A stretch of 64,000 bases of DNA from Inmirania thermothiophila (GTDB lineage Bacteria; Pseudomonadota; Gammaproteobacteria; DSM-100275). Position numbers and translations under genes: made by a program. The stretch spans positions 118,733 to 182,732 of the forward strand of contig NZ_RJVI01000001.1 in NCBI RefSeq assembly GCF_003751635.1, in the 5' to 3' direction. The notes under the pieces were generated by a model, which was given only the letters and a program-made list of their open reading frames with translations, made no database searches and was not told the DNA's origin. Shown here in pieces: positions 1 to 8,257 of the stretch. How positions within the stretch are numbered: the stretch's first letter is position 1; each line of letters starts with the position of its first letter.

Positions 1-27
1 TGGCTTCGCCGGCGCCGCCCCGCCCGG

Positions 28-1071
28 CTAGAAGCCGGCGAACTCCTCCTTCTGGCTCCGCGCGAGCAGCGCCTGCACCGCCTCCTGCGCGCTGCAGCGC
101 CCCTTCAGCAGACGGTCCACCTGCTCGCAGATGGGCATCTCCACGCCGAGGCGGGCGCCGAGGCGCCGCACCGCCGCCGCCGTCGCCACCCCCTCCACCG
201 CCTGGCCGATGCCGGCGAGGGCCTCGGCGAGGGCCGCCCCGCGCGCCAACGCCAGCCCCAGGCGGCGGTTGCGCGACTGGTCGTCGGTGCAGGTGAGGAC
301 GAGGTCGCCGAGCCCGGCGAGCCCCATGAAGGTCTCGCGCCGTCCACCGAGGGCGAGCCCGAGGCGCGTCACCTCGGCGAGGCCGCGGGTGACGAGGGCC
401 GCGCGCGCGTTGGCGCCGAAGCCGAGCCCGTCGGAGACGCCGGCGGCGATGGCCATGACGTTCTTGACCGCGCCCCCCACCTCGACCCCCACCAGGTCGT
501 CACTGAGATAGGCGCGGAAGGCGCCGTGATGGAGACGGCGCGCCCAGGCCCGGGCGGCCTCGGGATGGCCGGCGACGGTGACCGCGGTGGGCAGCCCGGC
601 CGCGACCTCGGCGGCGAAGCTGGGGCCGGAGACCACGGCCACGGGCACCGCGGCGCCGAGGCGCTCGGCGACGACCTCGTGCAGGAGCCGCTCGCCGCCG
701 TGCTCGAAGCCCTTGGTGGCCCAGGCGAGCGCCCGGCCCGCCTCCCACAGCGGGCGCAGCGCCTCCAGCAGCGGGGCGAAGCCCGCGCTCGGCACCGCCA
801 CCAGCACCTCGGCCCCCCCCGCGAGGGCGGCCTCCAGCGCCGCCACCGGCTCGAGCCCCTCCGGAAGCGCGACCCCCGGCAGGTACCGGGCATTGGCTCG
901 CTCGCGCGCAAGCCGCCCGAGGTGCACCGGATCGCGCCCCCACAGGCGGACCCGATGGCCGCCGCGCGCCAGGTGCACGGCGAGCGCCGTCCCCCAGGAG
1001 CCCGCCCCGAGGACGGCGAGGGGGGGCTCAGTGGCGCCCGGCGGCCTGCTGCTGGCGCCGGCTCTGGGCAT
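28..1071 (-). CDS. gpsA: NAD(P)H-dependent glycerol-3-phosphate dehydrogenase
   Basis: Cytosolic enzyme that reduces dihydroxyacetone phosphate to sn-glycerol-3-phosphate for phospholipid synthesis. Of 347 residues, GAGSWG at 22-27 is the nucleotide-binding loop, SGPSFAAEV lies at 148-156, the conserved catalytic lysine is K203 in VKNVMA, and SRNRRLG is near 266; length fits the family. The ATG at 1071 lies inside secB, giving a 44-nt overlap and about 7 more N-terminal residues than E. coli GpsA. No ATG, GTG or TTG is available closer to the Rossmann motif, so this start is kept with some doubt. It is the last visible gene of the conserved yibN-grxC-secB-gpsA operon. Confidence 0.96.
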   Translation of the reverse strand: MPRAGASSRPPGATEPPLAVLGAGSWGTALAVHLARGGHRVRLWGRDPVHLGRLARERANARYLPGVALPEGLEPVAALEAALAGGAEVLVAVPSAGFAPLLEALRPLWEAGRALAWATKGFEHGGERLLHEVVAERLGAAVPVAVVSGPSFAAEVAAGLPTAVTVAGHPEAARAWARRLHHGAFRAYLSDDLVGVEVGGAVKNVMAIAAGVSDGLGFGANARAALVTRGLAEVTRLGLALGGRRETFMGLAGLGDLVLTCTDDQSRNRRLGLALARGAALAEALAGIGQAVEGVATAAAVRRLGARLGVEMPICEQVDRLLKGRCSAQEAVQALLARSQKEEFAGF

Positions 1072-1498
1072 AGACGGCGTTGAAGTCCACCGGGGCCAGG
1101 ATCACCGGCGGGAACCCCCCCTTGGCCACCAGGCTGCCCACCGCTTCGCGGGCGTAGGGATAGAGGGTCCCGGGGCAGAAGGCCCCGAGCACCGGCCCGA
1201 GCTCCTTCTCCTCGAAGCCGCGCACGCGGAACACGCCCGCCTGCTGCACCTCCACGAGAAAGGCGGTGCGCTCGCCGAGGCGCGCCGTCACCGTCACCGT
1301 GAGCACCACCTCATAGGCATCCCCCTCGAGCGGACGGGCGTTGGAACCGAGCTGGACCTCGGCCTGCGGCTCCCACTTCTCGGCGAAGACCGCCGGGCTG
1401 TTGGGCGCCTCGAAGGAGACGTCCTTGACGTAGAGCCGCTCGATCAGGACCTGGCGCTCGCCGCCCCCCGCGGCCGCATCCTCGGGCCGCCCGCTCAT
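1028..1498 (-). CDS. secB: Protein-export chaperone SecB
   Basis: Tetrameric cytosolic chaperone that keeps preproteins unfolded and delivers them to SecA. The 156-residue product has the usual SecB length and core, with the segment around LYVKDVSFEAPNSP near residues 22-35 and the C-terminal part containing FPPVILAPVDF. A G/E-rich N-terminal tail of about 15 residues precedes the core. Its ATG overlaps the grxC stop as ATGA at 1495-1498, so translation is probably coupled. The order grxC-secB-gpsA matches E. coli and supports the assignment. Confidence 0.97.
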   Translation of the reverse strand: MSGRPEDAAAGGGERQVLIERLYVKDVSFEAPNSPAVFAEKWEPQAEVQLGSNARPLEGDAYEVVLTVTVTARLGERTAFLVEVQQAGVFRVRGFEEKELGPVLGAFCPGTLYPYAREAVGSLVAKGGFPPVILAPVDFNAVYAQSRRQQQAAGRH

Positions 1499-1770
1499 GC
1501 CGATGCCCGCCCGCCGTCGAGACCCAGGAGGCGGTCCAGCTCCCCCTCGAGATCCAGCTCCGCGAGATCGTCGAAGCCGCCCACCGGCCGGCCGTCGATG
1601 AAGACCTGCGGCACCGTGCCGCGCCCGCTCAGCCGCTCCATCTCCGCCCAGCGGTGCGGTTCCTCGTCGACCCGGATCTCCCGCCAGTGCACCCCCTTGC
1701 GCTCGAGGAGCCTGCGTGCCCGCATGCAGTAGGGGCACGACCCGGTGGCGTACATGATCACCTCGGCCAT
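1495..1770 (-). CDS. grxC: Glutaredoxin 3
   Basis: Small glutathione-dependent disulfide oxidoreductase of 91 residues. The dithiol active site CPYC is at residues 12-15, the cis-proline segment TVPQVFIDG follows at 52-60, and the glutathione-contacting GGFDDL comes next. This is the standard length and layout for GrxC. The ATG at 1770 starts right at the family's N-terminus (MAEVIMY). It sits between a membrane-anchored rhodanese and secB on the same strand, so the operon groups thiol/sulfane chemistry with protein export. Confidence 0.96.
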   Translation of the reverse strand: MAEVIMYATGSCPYCMRARRLLERKGVHWREIRVDEEPHRWAEMERLSGRGTVPQVFIDGRPVGGFDDLAELDLEGELDRLLGLDGGRASA

Positions 1771-1807
1771 CGTTCGTCTCGCCTCCCCGCGGGCGCCCGC
1801 GCCCACC

Positions 1808-2233
1808 TCACTTGCGCCGCACCGGCAGGTTGGCCCGCTCCCAGGCCAGCATGCCGCCGGCGAGATGGTACACCGGCCCGAAGCCGCTGCGCGCGAGCAG
1901 GGCACAGGCCGAAGGGGCGCGCGAGCCGCTGCGGCAGACCACCACCAGCGGGCGACCCCGGTAGCGCGCCAGCTCGTCGAGCCGCTCGCGCAGGCGCGCC
2001 AGCGGCACCGAGACGGCCCCCGCGATGTGCCCCTCGCGGAACTCGTGCGGCTCGCGCACATCCAGCACCACCGCGTCCTCGCGGTTGATCAGGGTGGTCG
2101 CCTCCAGCGGCCCCACCTCGCGGTAGCGCCGCAGGGCCGGGGCGACGAAGGACCAGACGAGGGCGCCGCCGGTGACGACGAAGGCCGCGACCAGCAGCCA
2201 GTGGCGCGTGGCGAACTCGATCAGCCGCTCCAT
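1808..2233 (-). CDS. yibN: Membrane-anchored rhodanese (YibN-like)
   Basis: Single-domain sulfurtransferase of 141 residues. One hydrophobic segment at about residues 12-32 anchors it in the inner membrane; the rhodanese domain follows, with LDVREPHEF at 57-65 and the persulfide-forming cysteine C100 in the loop CRSGSR. Family knowledge: such domains move sulfane sulfur between thiols. It is the first gene of the yibN-grxC-secB-gpsA operon and lies 48 bases after an ArsR-type regulator on the same strand. The physiological sulfur donor and acceptor cannot be read from the sequence. Confidence 0.93.
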   Translation of the reverse strand: MERLIEFATRHWLLVAAFVVTGGALVWSFVAPALRRYREVGPLEATTLINREDAVVLDVREPHEFREGHIAGAVSVPLARLRERLDELARYRGRPLVVVCRSGSRAPSACALLARSGFGPVYHLAGGMLAWERANLPVRRK

Positions 2234-2281
2234 GTCGGCGCTGGACTCCGGATGGTCGGGACCGCGCGCGGGGCGAGGCGC

Positions 2282-2602
2282 TCAGGGCCGGTGGCCCGAG
2301 CAGAAGATCTCGCGCATCATCTCGATCAGGCGCAGCGTGCGCGCGTCGCGGACCCGGTAGTAGACTCGGTTGCCGTCCTTGCGCGAGGCCAGCAGCCCCT
2401 TGTCGCGCAGGATCGCCAGATGCTGAGAGATGTTGCTCTGGGAGGTGCCCACGTGATCGGCGATCTCCTGCACGCTCACCTCGCCGTCGCCGAGGGTGCA
2501 GAGGATCTTCAGGCGCAGCGGATGCGACATGGCCTTGAGCGAGCGCGAGGTCCGCTCGATGTCCTCCTCGCGCGCCATGAGCAGTCCGTGGGCCGTGTTC
2601 AT
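2282..2602 (-). CDS. ArsR-family regulator with SqrR/BigR-type cysteine pair
   Basis: Winged-helix repressor of 106 residues, compact as usual for ArsR. The recognition helix region is QEIADHVGTSQSNISQHLAIL (about 45-65) and the beta wing is RKDGNRVYYRV (75-85). It has only two cysteines, C35 in LKILCTL and C101 in EIFCSG near the C-terminus, 66 residues apart. This is the spacing of the dithiol that senses persulfides in SqrR and BigR; metal-type ArsR ligand motifs such as ELCVCD are absent. Start ATG at 2602. It precedes the rhodanese operon and is divergent from envC. Persulfide sensing is inference; the family call is firm. Confidence 0.93.
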   Translation of the reverse strand: MNTAHGLLMAREEDIERTSRSLKAMSHPLRLKILCTLGDGEVSVQEIADHVGTSQSNISQHLAILRDKGLLASRKDGNRVYYRVRDARTLRLIEMMREIFCSGHRP

Positions 2603-2686
2603 GGGGAGCGCCCTCCCGGCCGCGGGTTCCCGGCGGTCATTTAGCATCCATCGATACAATAATACGCCATCGCAACCACGGCAAAC
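2603..2686. promoter_or_regulatory. Divergent promoter region with CCATCG direct repeats
   Basis: A/T-rich island between the ArsR regulator (minus) and envC (plus). A plus-strand -10-like TACAAT (2655-2660) overlaps a minus-strand -10-like TATTAT (2664-2659). The direct repeat CCATCG occurs at 2648-2653 and 2667-2672, 19 bases apart (about two helical turns) and flanking both -10 elements. No good -35 hexamer is visible for either direction. An operator for the adjacent regulator is a reasonable guess only. Confidence 0.35.
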
Positions 2687-3820
2687 ATGTCGCGCCTGCC
2701 CGCCCTGCCGCTGCTGCTCCTGGCCGCCCTCGCCGCGGCCGCCCCCCCCGAGGACGACCTCGCCCGCCTGCGCGAGCGCATCCGCACCGTGGAGCAGGCG
2801 CTCGCCGGCGACCGCGGGCGCCTCGAGGCGCTGGGGCGCGAGCTCGAGGGGCTCGAGCGCGAGCTGGGCGAGGTGGGCCGCGAGCTGCACCACCTCGAGG
2901 CGGAGGCGGCGCGAAGCCGCGACCGCATCGCCGCCCTGCGCCGGACCCGCGACGAGGCCGCCGACACCGTCGGCCGCCACCGCGCCCTGCTGCGACGGCA
3001 GCTGCGCGCCGCCTTCGCCGCCGGCCGCGCCGAGCGCGTCAAGCTCCTCCTCGAGCAGGACGATCCGGGACGCGTGGCGCGCATGCTGGCCTACCACCGC
3101 CGCCTCGCGCGGGCGCGCGCCCGCGAGCTCGAGCGGCTGCAGGCCGAGATCGCGCGTCTCGCCGAGGCCGAGCGCCGCCTCGCCGAGGAGGTCCGGCGCC
3201 TGGAGGGGCTGCAGGCGGCGGCGGCGGCGCGGCGCGACGCCCTCGCGGCCTCGCGTGCGGCGCGCGCGGCGCTTGCGGCCGAGATCGAGCGCTCGGTGCG
3301 CGCGCGGGGGCAGGAGCTGGCGCAGCTTCGCGCCGATGCCGAACGGCTGGAGGCGCTGGTGCGCTCCCTGCGCGAGGCCCCGCCCCTCGCCGAGGGCGAG
3401 CGCGTGCCCTTCGCGAGGCTGCGGGGCCGCCTCCGCTGGCCGCTGAGCGGCCGCGTCCTCGCCCGCTACGGCAGCCCCCGGCGCGGCGGCGGGCCGCAGT
3501 GGCGAGGCCTGCTCATCGGCGCCCGCACCGGCGCCCCGGTGCGCGCCGTCTCCCACGGACGCGTGGTCTTCGCCGACTGGCTGCGCGGGTACGGCCTCCT
3601 GCTCATCATCGACCACGGCGACGGCTACATGAGCCTCTACGCCCACAACGACGCCCTCTACAAGGAGACCGGCGAGTGGGTCGAGGGGGGCGAGGTGGTG
3701 GCCGCGGTGGGGGCAAGCGGCGGCCGGCGCGAACCCGCCCTCTACTTCGAGCTGCGCCGCGACGGCGAGCCGCTGGACCCGGCGGGGTGGCTGGGACGGC
3801 AGGTGGCCGGCGTGAAGTAG
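2687..3820 (+). CDS. envC: Murein hydrolase activator EnvC (degenerate LytM/M23)
   Basis: Periplasmic activator of septal amidases at division. The 377-residue protein has a signal peptide (about 1-20, ending in AAAAP), a long Arg/Glu/Ala-rich coiled coil to about residue 240, and a C-terminal LytM domain. The metal-binding histidines expected of an active M23 peptidase are not all present: where GPHLHFE is expected it reads EPALYFELR, as in EnvC of E. coli, so it should activate rather than cleave. The upstream Shine-Dalgarno sequence is weak. It precedes ctpA and yibQ on the same strand; the envC-yibQ association is also known in enterics. Confidence 0.93.
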   Translation: MSRLPALPLLLLAALAAAAPPEDDLARLRERIRTVEQALAGDRGRLEALGRELEGLERELGEVGRELHHLEAEAARSRDRIAALRRTRDEAADTVGRHRALLRRQLRAAFAAGRAERVKLLLEQDDPGRVARMLAYHRRLARARARELERLQAEIARLAEAERRLAEEVRRLEGLQAAAAARRDALAASRAARAALAAEIERSVRARGQELAQLRADAERLEALVRSLREAPPLAEGERVPFARLRGRLRWPLSGRVLARYGSPRRGGGPQWRGLLIGARTGAPVRAVSHGRVVFADWLRGYGLLLIIDHGDGYMSLYAHNDALYKETGEWVEGGEVVAAVGASGGRREPALYFELRRDGEPLDPAGWLGRQVAGVK

Positions 3821-3922
3821 GGCGCGCTTTGTTGCATACTCGGCGCAGCGGCCGGCGCAGATCCCCGCGCGGCCGCGTCCCGAGACGACCACGGCGGGCG
3901 CGGAGTGCCCGCGGAGCGAGCC

Positions 3923-5242
3923 ATGCGATCCCTGATGCGACAGCTGTCCCTGATCCTGCTCGGCACGGTGCTCGGCATCGCCCTCCTCGAGGGCGGCTCG
4001 GCCCTGGCCGAGCGCGGCGGCGAGGGCGCCGCCGCCGTCCCCCTGGAGGAGCTTCGCCTCTTCAGCGAGGTCTACGCCCGGCTCAAGTCCGACTACGTGG
4101 AGCCGGTGGACGACCGCACCCTGCTCGAGAACGCCATCCGCGGCATGCTCGCCGGCCTCGATCCGCACTCGGCCTACCTCGACGAGGACGCCTTCCGCGA
4201 GCTGCGCATCGGCACCTCGGGCGAGTTCGGCGGCCTCGGCATCGAGGTCACCATGGAGGGCGGCTTCGTCAAGGTCATCGCCCCCATCGACGACACCCCG
4301 GCCGAGCGCGCCGGCATCCGCGCCGGCGACCTCATCATCCGCCTCGACGACACGCCGGTGAAAGGAATGACCCTCGCCGAGGCGGTCAAGCGCATGCGCG
4401 GCAAGCCCGGCACCCAGATCACCCTCACGGTGGTGCGCGAGGGCGAGGAGAAGCCCCTCAAGTTCACCATCACCCGCGACGTCATCCGCGTCCGCAGCGT
4501 GCGCAGCCGCCTCCTCGAGGACGGCTTCGGCTACGTCCGCATCAGCCACTTCCAGGCCCAGACCGCGCGCGCCCTGCGCGAGGCGGTGAGCGCGCTGCGC
4601 AAGCAGGCCGGCGGCAACCTCAAGGGCCTCATCCTCGACCTGCGCAACAACCCGGGCGGCGTGCTCAACGCCGCGGTGGAGGTCAGCGACGCCTTCCTCC
4701 GCGACGGGCTCATCGTCTACACCGACGGCCGGGTGGAGGACGCCAAGCTGCGCTTCAACGCCACCCCGGACGACATCCTCAACGGCGCGCCCATGGTGGT
4801 GCTGGTCAACGGCGGCTCGGCCTCGGCGTCGGAGATCGTCGCCGGCGCCCTCAAGGACCACCGGCGGGCCATCGTCATGGGGCAGAAGACCTTCGGCAAG
4901 GGCTCGGTGCAGACCATCGTCCCCCTCGCCAACGAGACCGCCATCAAGTTCACCACGGCGCGCTACTTCACGCCCTCGGGGCGCTCGATCCAGGCCGAGG
5001 GCATCGTCCCCGACATCCGTCTCGACAACGTCAAGGTCACGCGCGCCGAGGACAACGCCATCGAGCCCGTCAAGGAGGCCGACCTCTCGCGCCACCTCGC
5101 CAACCCCAACGGCGACGCGAAGGCGCCGCAGGAGGAGGCGCCCGCCGGCGGGGCGTCCGTCTCCGCCACCGAGGACTACGCCCTCTACGAGGCCCTGAAC
5201 CTGCTGCGGGGGCTGGCGATCCTGCAGGCGCGGGGGCACTGA
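3923..5242 (+). CDS. ctpA: Carboxy-terminal processing protease (S41A)
   Basis: Periplasmic serine protease of 439 residues that trims C-termini. It has an N-terminal hydrophobic export/anchor segment (about 5-25), a PDZ domain beginning near GEFGGLGIEV (around residue 100), and the S41 catalytic core with NGGSASASEIVAG and, downstream, the Lys-containing KTFGKGSVQT, so both Ser and Lys of the dyad are present. The ATG at 3923 is preferred because GGAG lies six bases upstream; an in-frame GTG at 3905 would add six residues. It sits between envC and yibQ, suggesting a cell-envelope job. Confidence 0.95.
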   Translation: MRSLMRQLSLILLGTVLGIALLEGGSALAERGGEGAAAVPLEELRLFSEVYARLKSDYVEPVDDRTLLENAIRGMLAGLDPHSAYLDEDAFRELRIGTSGEFGGLGIEVTMEGGFVKVIAPIDDTPAERAGIRAGDLIIRLDDTPVKGMTLAEAVKRMRGKPGTQITLTVVREGEEKPLKFTITRDVIRVRSVRSRLLEDGFGYVRISHFQAQTARALREAVSALRKQAGGNLKGLILDLRNNPGGVLNAAVEVSDAFLRDGLIVYTDGRVEDAKLRFNATPDDILNGAPMVVLVNGGSASASEIVAGALKDHRRAIVMGQKTFGKGSVQTIVPLANETAIKFTTARYFTPSGRSIQAEGIVPDIRLDNVKVTRAEDNAIEPVKEADLSRHLANPNGDAKAPQEEAPAGGASVSATEDYALYEALNLLRGLAILQARGH

Positions 5243-5256
5243 CAGGGGCGGGGCGG

Positions 5257-6096
5257 ATGCGCGGCCCGCTGCTCGCGCTGCTGCTCGGCCTCGCCGGCGC
5301 GGTGGCGGCCGATCCCCCGCGCATCGCCGTCGTCCTCGACGACATCGGCAACGAGCTCGCCGCCGCCCGCCGCGCGCTCGCGCTGCCGGGCCCGATCGCC
5401 TACGCGGTGCTCCCGGCGACGCCGGCGGCTCGCTGGGCCGCGCGCGAGGCCGCTCGGCGCGGGCGCGAGGTGCTGCTGCACCTGCCCATGCAGGCGGTGG
5501 AGCCGCTCCCCCTGGGGCCGGGCGGCGTGACCCTCGACATGACCGAGGGCGAGTTCCGGCGCACGGTGCTCGCCGACCTCGACCTGGTCCCGGAGGCGGT
5601 GGGGGTGAACAACCACATGGGCAGCCTGCTCACCCGCCATCCGGGGGCGATGCAGTGGCTCATGGGGCTGCTCGCCCGCCGCGGCGGGCTCTACTTCCTC
5701 GACAGCCGCACCAGCGAGCGCTCGGTGGCGGCGCGGCTTGCGCGCGAGAACGGGCTCGCGGTGCTCGAGCGCGACGTCTTCCTCGACCCGGAGCCGAGCC
5801 GCGCCGTGGTCTCGGCCCAGTTCGACCGCCTGCTGGAGCTGGCGCGCCGGCGCGGGCAGGCCGTGGCCATCGGTCATCCCCACCCGTGGACCCTGGACGT
5901 GCTCGAGCGGCGCCTGGGCGAGATCGAGGCCGCGGGGATGCGCCTCGTGCCGCCCTCGGCGCTGCTCGCGCGCGGGCCGCAGCAGAGGAGGATCCCCACA
6001 TGGCACGCGTCCTTGTCCCCCTCGCCCCCGGCTTCGAGGAGATCGAGGCCGTCACCGTGGTCGACATCCTCCGCCGCGCCGGCGTGGAGGTGGTGA
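5257..6096 (+). CDS. yibQ: Divergent polysaccharide deacetylase family protein (YibQ)
   Basis: Secreted protein of the YibQ family, related to polysaccharide deacetylases; the substrate is unknown. A signal peptide (1-18, MRGPLLALLLGLAGAVAA) precedes RIAVVLDDIGN, the HLPMQ motif, the VNNHMGS segment and the C-terminal IGHPHPWT. Homologous sequence ends around residue 245. The last 30 or so residues are Ser/Pro/Arg-rich, look like out-of-frame reading of the next gene, and run 97 nt into it because no stop occurs earlier. Either a stop codon was lost or the tail is real. It is the third gene of the envC-ctpA-yibQ set. Confidence 0.85.
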   Translation: MRGPLLALLLGLAGAVAADPPRIAVVLDDIGNELAAARRALALPGPIAYAVLPATPAARWAAREAARRGREVLLHLPMQAVEPLPLGPGGVTLDMTEGEFRRTVLADLDLVPEAVGVNNHMGSLLTRHPGAMQWLMGLLARRGGLYFLDSRTSERSVAARLARENGLAVLERDVFLDPEPSRAVVSAQFDRLLELARRRGQAVAIGHPHPWTLDVLERRLGEIEAAGMRLVPPSALLARGPQQRRIPTWHASLSPSPPASRRSRPSPWSTSSAAPAWRW

Positions 6097-6548
6097 CGGC
6101 GGGGCTCGTCGCCGGCCCCATCCGCGCAAGCCGCGGCGTCGTCGTCCTCCCCGACACGACCCTCGACGCCGTCGCCGGGGAGGACTTCGACATGGTGGTG
6201 CTGCCGGGGGGCCAGCCCGGCACGGACACCCTCGCCGCCGATCCCCGCGTGCGGGCGATCCTCGCCCGCCACGCCCAGCGCGGCGCCTACACCGCGGCCA
6301 TCTGCGCCGCCCCCAAGGTCCTCGCCGAGGCGGGGCTGCTGGAGGGGCGCCGCGCCACCGCCTATCCGGGCGTGCTCGAGGCCCGCGCCGGCGGCATCAC
6401 GCTGGAGGAGGCGCCGGTGGTGCGCGACGGCCGCGTGGTGACCTCGCGCGGCCCCGGCACGGCGATGGACTTCGCCCTCGAGCTCGCCGAGCTGCTCGCC
6501 GGCCCGCAGCGGCGGCGCGAGGTGGAGGCAGCGCTGCAGCGCCCCTGA
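6000..6548 (+). CDS. DJ-1/PfpI family protein (YajL-like)
   Basis: Small class I glutamine-amidotransferase-fold protein of 182 residues. The nucleophile elbow AAICAAP has the conserved cysteine near residue 102, with the acidic residue of GFEEIEA at the N-terminus and the PGG loop in VVLPGGQPG. Family members act in oxidative and electrophile stress (deglycase/chaperone roles are debated). The ATG at 6000 has a strong Shine-Dalgarno, GAGGAGG, about seven bases upstream. The gene begins inside the 3' end of yibQ. Confidence 0.93.
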   Translation: MARVLVPLAPGFEEIEAVTVVDILRRAGVEVVTAGLVAGPIRASRGVVVLPDTTLDAVAGEDFDMVVLPGGQPGTDTLAADPRVRAILARHAQRGAYTAAICAAPKVLAEAGLLEGRRATAYPGVLEARAGGITLEEAPVVRDGRVVTSRGPGTAMDFALELAELLAGPQRRREVEAALQRP

Positions 6549-6555
6549 GGGGAGC

Positions 6556-8214
6556 TCAGTCCTCGCTGCGCGGCCAGGCCGAGGCGAGCAGGGCCGCTCC
6601 CAGCCCGCCGAGGAGCCAGGTGCCCAGGGGGGCGCCGCCCAGCATCGGCGGCGCGTAGCCGTCGAGGCCGAGGAGCAGCACCGCCGCCACCACCAGGCCG
6701 GTCCCCACGGTGGCGAGGAACTGCCGCCGCTGGCCGCGCACCAGCGCCCGGCGCAGCCGCGCAAGCTCCTCGCTCTCCCAGCGCAGCCGCAGCTCGCCGG
6801 CGAGGGCCTGGTCCAGGAACTCCTGCACCTGGCCCGGCAGGCGCGGCAGCTGCTCGGCCCATACCGGCAGGTTCTCGCGCACCCCGCGGGCAAGACCCCG
6901 CCAGCCCACCTGCTCCGACATCCAGCGCTCGAGGAAGGGCTTGGCCGTGCGCCACAGGTCGAGGTCGGGGTAGAGCTGACGGCCGAGGCCTTCGATGTTG
7001 AGCAGCGTCTTCTGCAGCAGCACCAGCTGGGGCTGCACCTCCATGTCGAAGCGGCGCGCGGTCTGGAACAGCCGCAGCAGCAGCTGGCCGAAGGAGATGT
7101 CCTTGAGCGGGCGCTCGAAGATGGGCTCGCAGACCGCGCGCACGGCGGCCTCCAGCTCGTCGATGCGGGTCTCGCGCGGGACCCAGCCGGAGCGCACGTG
7201 CAGCTCCGCGACGCGGCGGTAGTCGCGGCGGAAGAAGGCGACGAAGTTCTCGGCGAGATAGCGCTGGTCGGCGGGGCTGAGGCTGCCCATGATGCCGAAG
7301 TCGACGGCGATGTAGTGTCCGTCCGCGGCGACGAAGATGTTGCCCGGGTGCATGTCGGCGTGGAAGAAGTTGTCGCGGAAGACCTGCGTGAAGAAGATCT
7401 CCACGCCGGCCTCCGCCAGCCGGGCAAGATCGATCCCCTGCCGCCGCAGCGCCTCGACGTCGCTGATGGGGGTGCCGGAGATGCGCTCCATGACGAGCAC
7501 GCGGCGCCGGGTGTAGTCCCAGTACACCTCGGGGACGTAGAGCAGCGGCGAGCCCTCGAAGTTGCGCCGCAGCTGCGAGGCGTTGGCGGCCTCGCGCAGC
7601 AGGTCCAGCTCGTCGAGGATGGTCTTCTCGTACTCGGCCACCACCTCCCGCGGGCGCAGCCGGCGCGCCTCGCGCGAGTAGCGGTGGGCGAGCTCGGCGA
7701 GCCGGTGCAGGAGGGCGACGTCGCGGCGGATGACGCGCTCGATGCCGGGCCGCACCACCTTGACCACGACGCGGCGGCCGTCGCGCAGCACCGCGCCGTG
7801 GACCTGGGCGATGGAGGCCGAGGCCAGCGGCTCCTCGTCGAACTCGGCGAAAACCTCCTCGAGCGGGCGCCCGTAGGCGGCCTCCACCATCGCCCGCGCC
7901 TGCGCCCCGGGGAAGGGCGGCACCCGGTCCTGGAGCCTCGCGAGCTCGTCGGCGATGTCGTCGGGGAGCAGGTCGCGGCGGGTGGAGAGGGCCTGGCCGA
8001 ACTTGACGAAGATCGGCCCCAGCTCCTCCAGCGCGCGGCGGATCCGCACCCCGCGGGGGGCGCGGCCGCGGTGCACCCAGTACCAGGGCGAGAGGTAGCG
8101 CAGGAAGCGCACGGGGCGGAAGAGGTGGGTGGCGAGCACCACCTCGTCCAGGTTGTGCCGCACCAGCACCCAGGAGATGTGGACGAGGCGCAGCAGCTCC
8201 GACGGGCGGATCAT
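6556..8214 (-). CDS. ubiB: Ubiquinone biosynthesis ATPase/kinase-like UbiB
   Basis: Membrane-associated atypical kinase/ATPase of the ABC1/ADCK family needed for ubiquinone synthesis. It has 552 residues. The family KxGQ motif is KFGQ at 71-74, the alanine-rich nucleotide loop reads [10 protein letters not shown], and [10 protein letters not shown] and VDFGIMG are the catalytic and metal-binding loops. One or two C-terminal transmembrane segments lie at about 495-545. Start ATG at 8214. It follows ubiE by 43 bases on the same strand; the ubiJ gene that normally lies between them is not there. Confidence 0.96.
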   Translation of the reverse strand: MIRPSELLRLVHISWVLVRHNLDEVVLATHLFRPVRFLRYLSPWYWVHRGRAPRGVRIRRALEELGPIFVKFGQALSTRRDLLPDDIADELARLQDRVPPFPGAQARAMVEAAYGRPLEEVFAEFDEEPLASASIAQVHGAVLRDGRRVVVKVVRPGIERVIRRDVALLHRLAELAHRYSREARRLRPREVVAEYEKTILDELDLLREAANASQLRRNFEGSPLLYVPEVYWDYTRRRVLVMERISGTPISDVEALRRQGIDLARLAEAGVEIFFTQVFRDNFFHADMHPGNIFVAADGHYIAVDFGIMGSLSPADQRYLAENFVAFFRRDYRRVAELHVRSGWVPRETRIDELEAAVRAVCEPIFERPLKDISFGQLLLRLFQTARRFDMEVQPQLVLLQKTLLNIEGLGRQLYPDLDLWRTAKPFLERWMSEQVGWRGLARGVRENLPVWAEQLPRLPGQVQEFLDQALAGELRLRWESEELARLRRALVRGQRRQFLATVGTGLVVAAVLLLGLDGYAPPMLGGAPLGTWLLGGLGAALLASAWPRSED

Positions 8215-8257
8215 GGGCGCACCCTGCCCGCCGTGCCCCCCGCGCCCGCCATCGGCC

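Noticed and set aside
2282..5239. Open frame of 985 codons antisense to envC and ctpA
   Set aside because: It continues the ArsR gene upstream only because high G+C suppresses stop codons. The real ArsR gene begins at 2602; the rest has the low-complexity composition of shadow frames.
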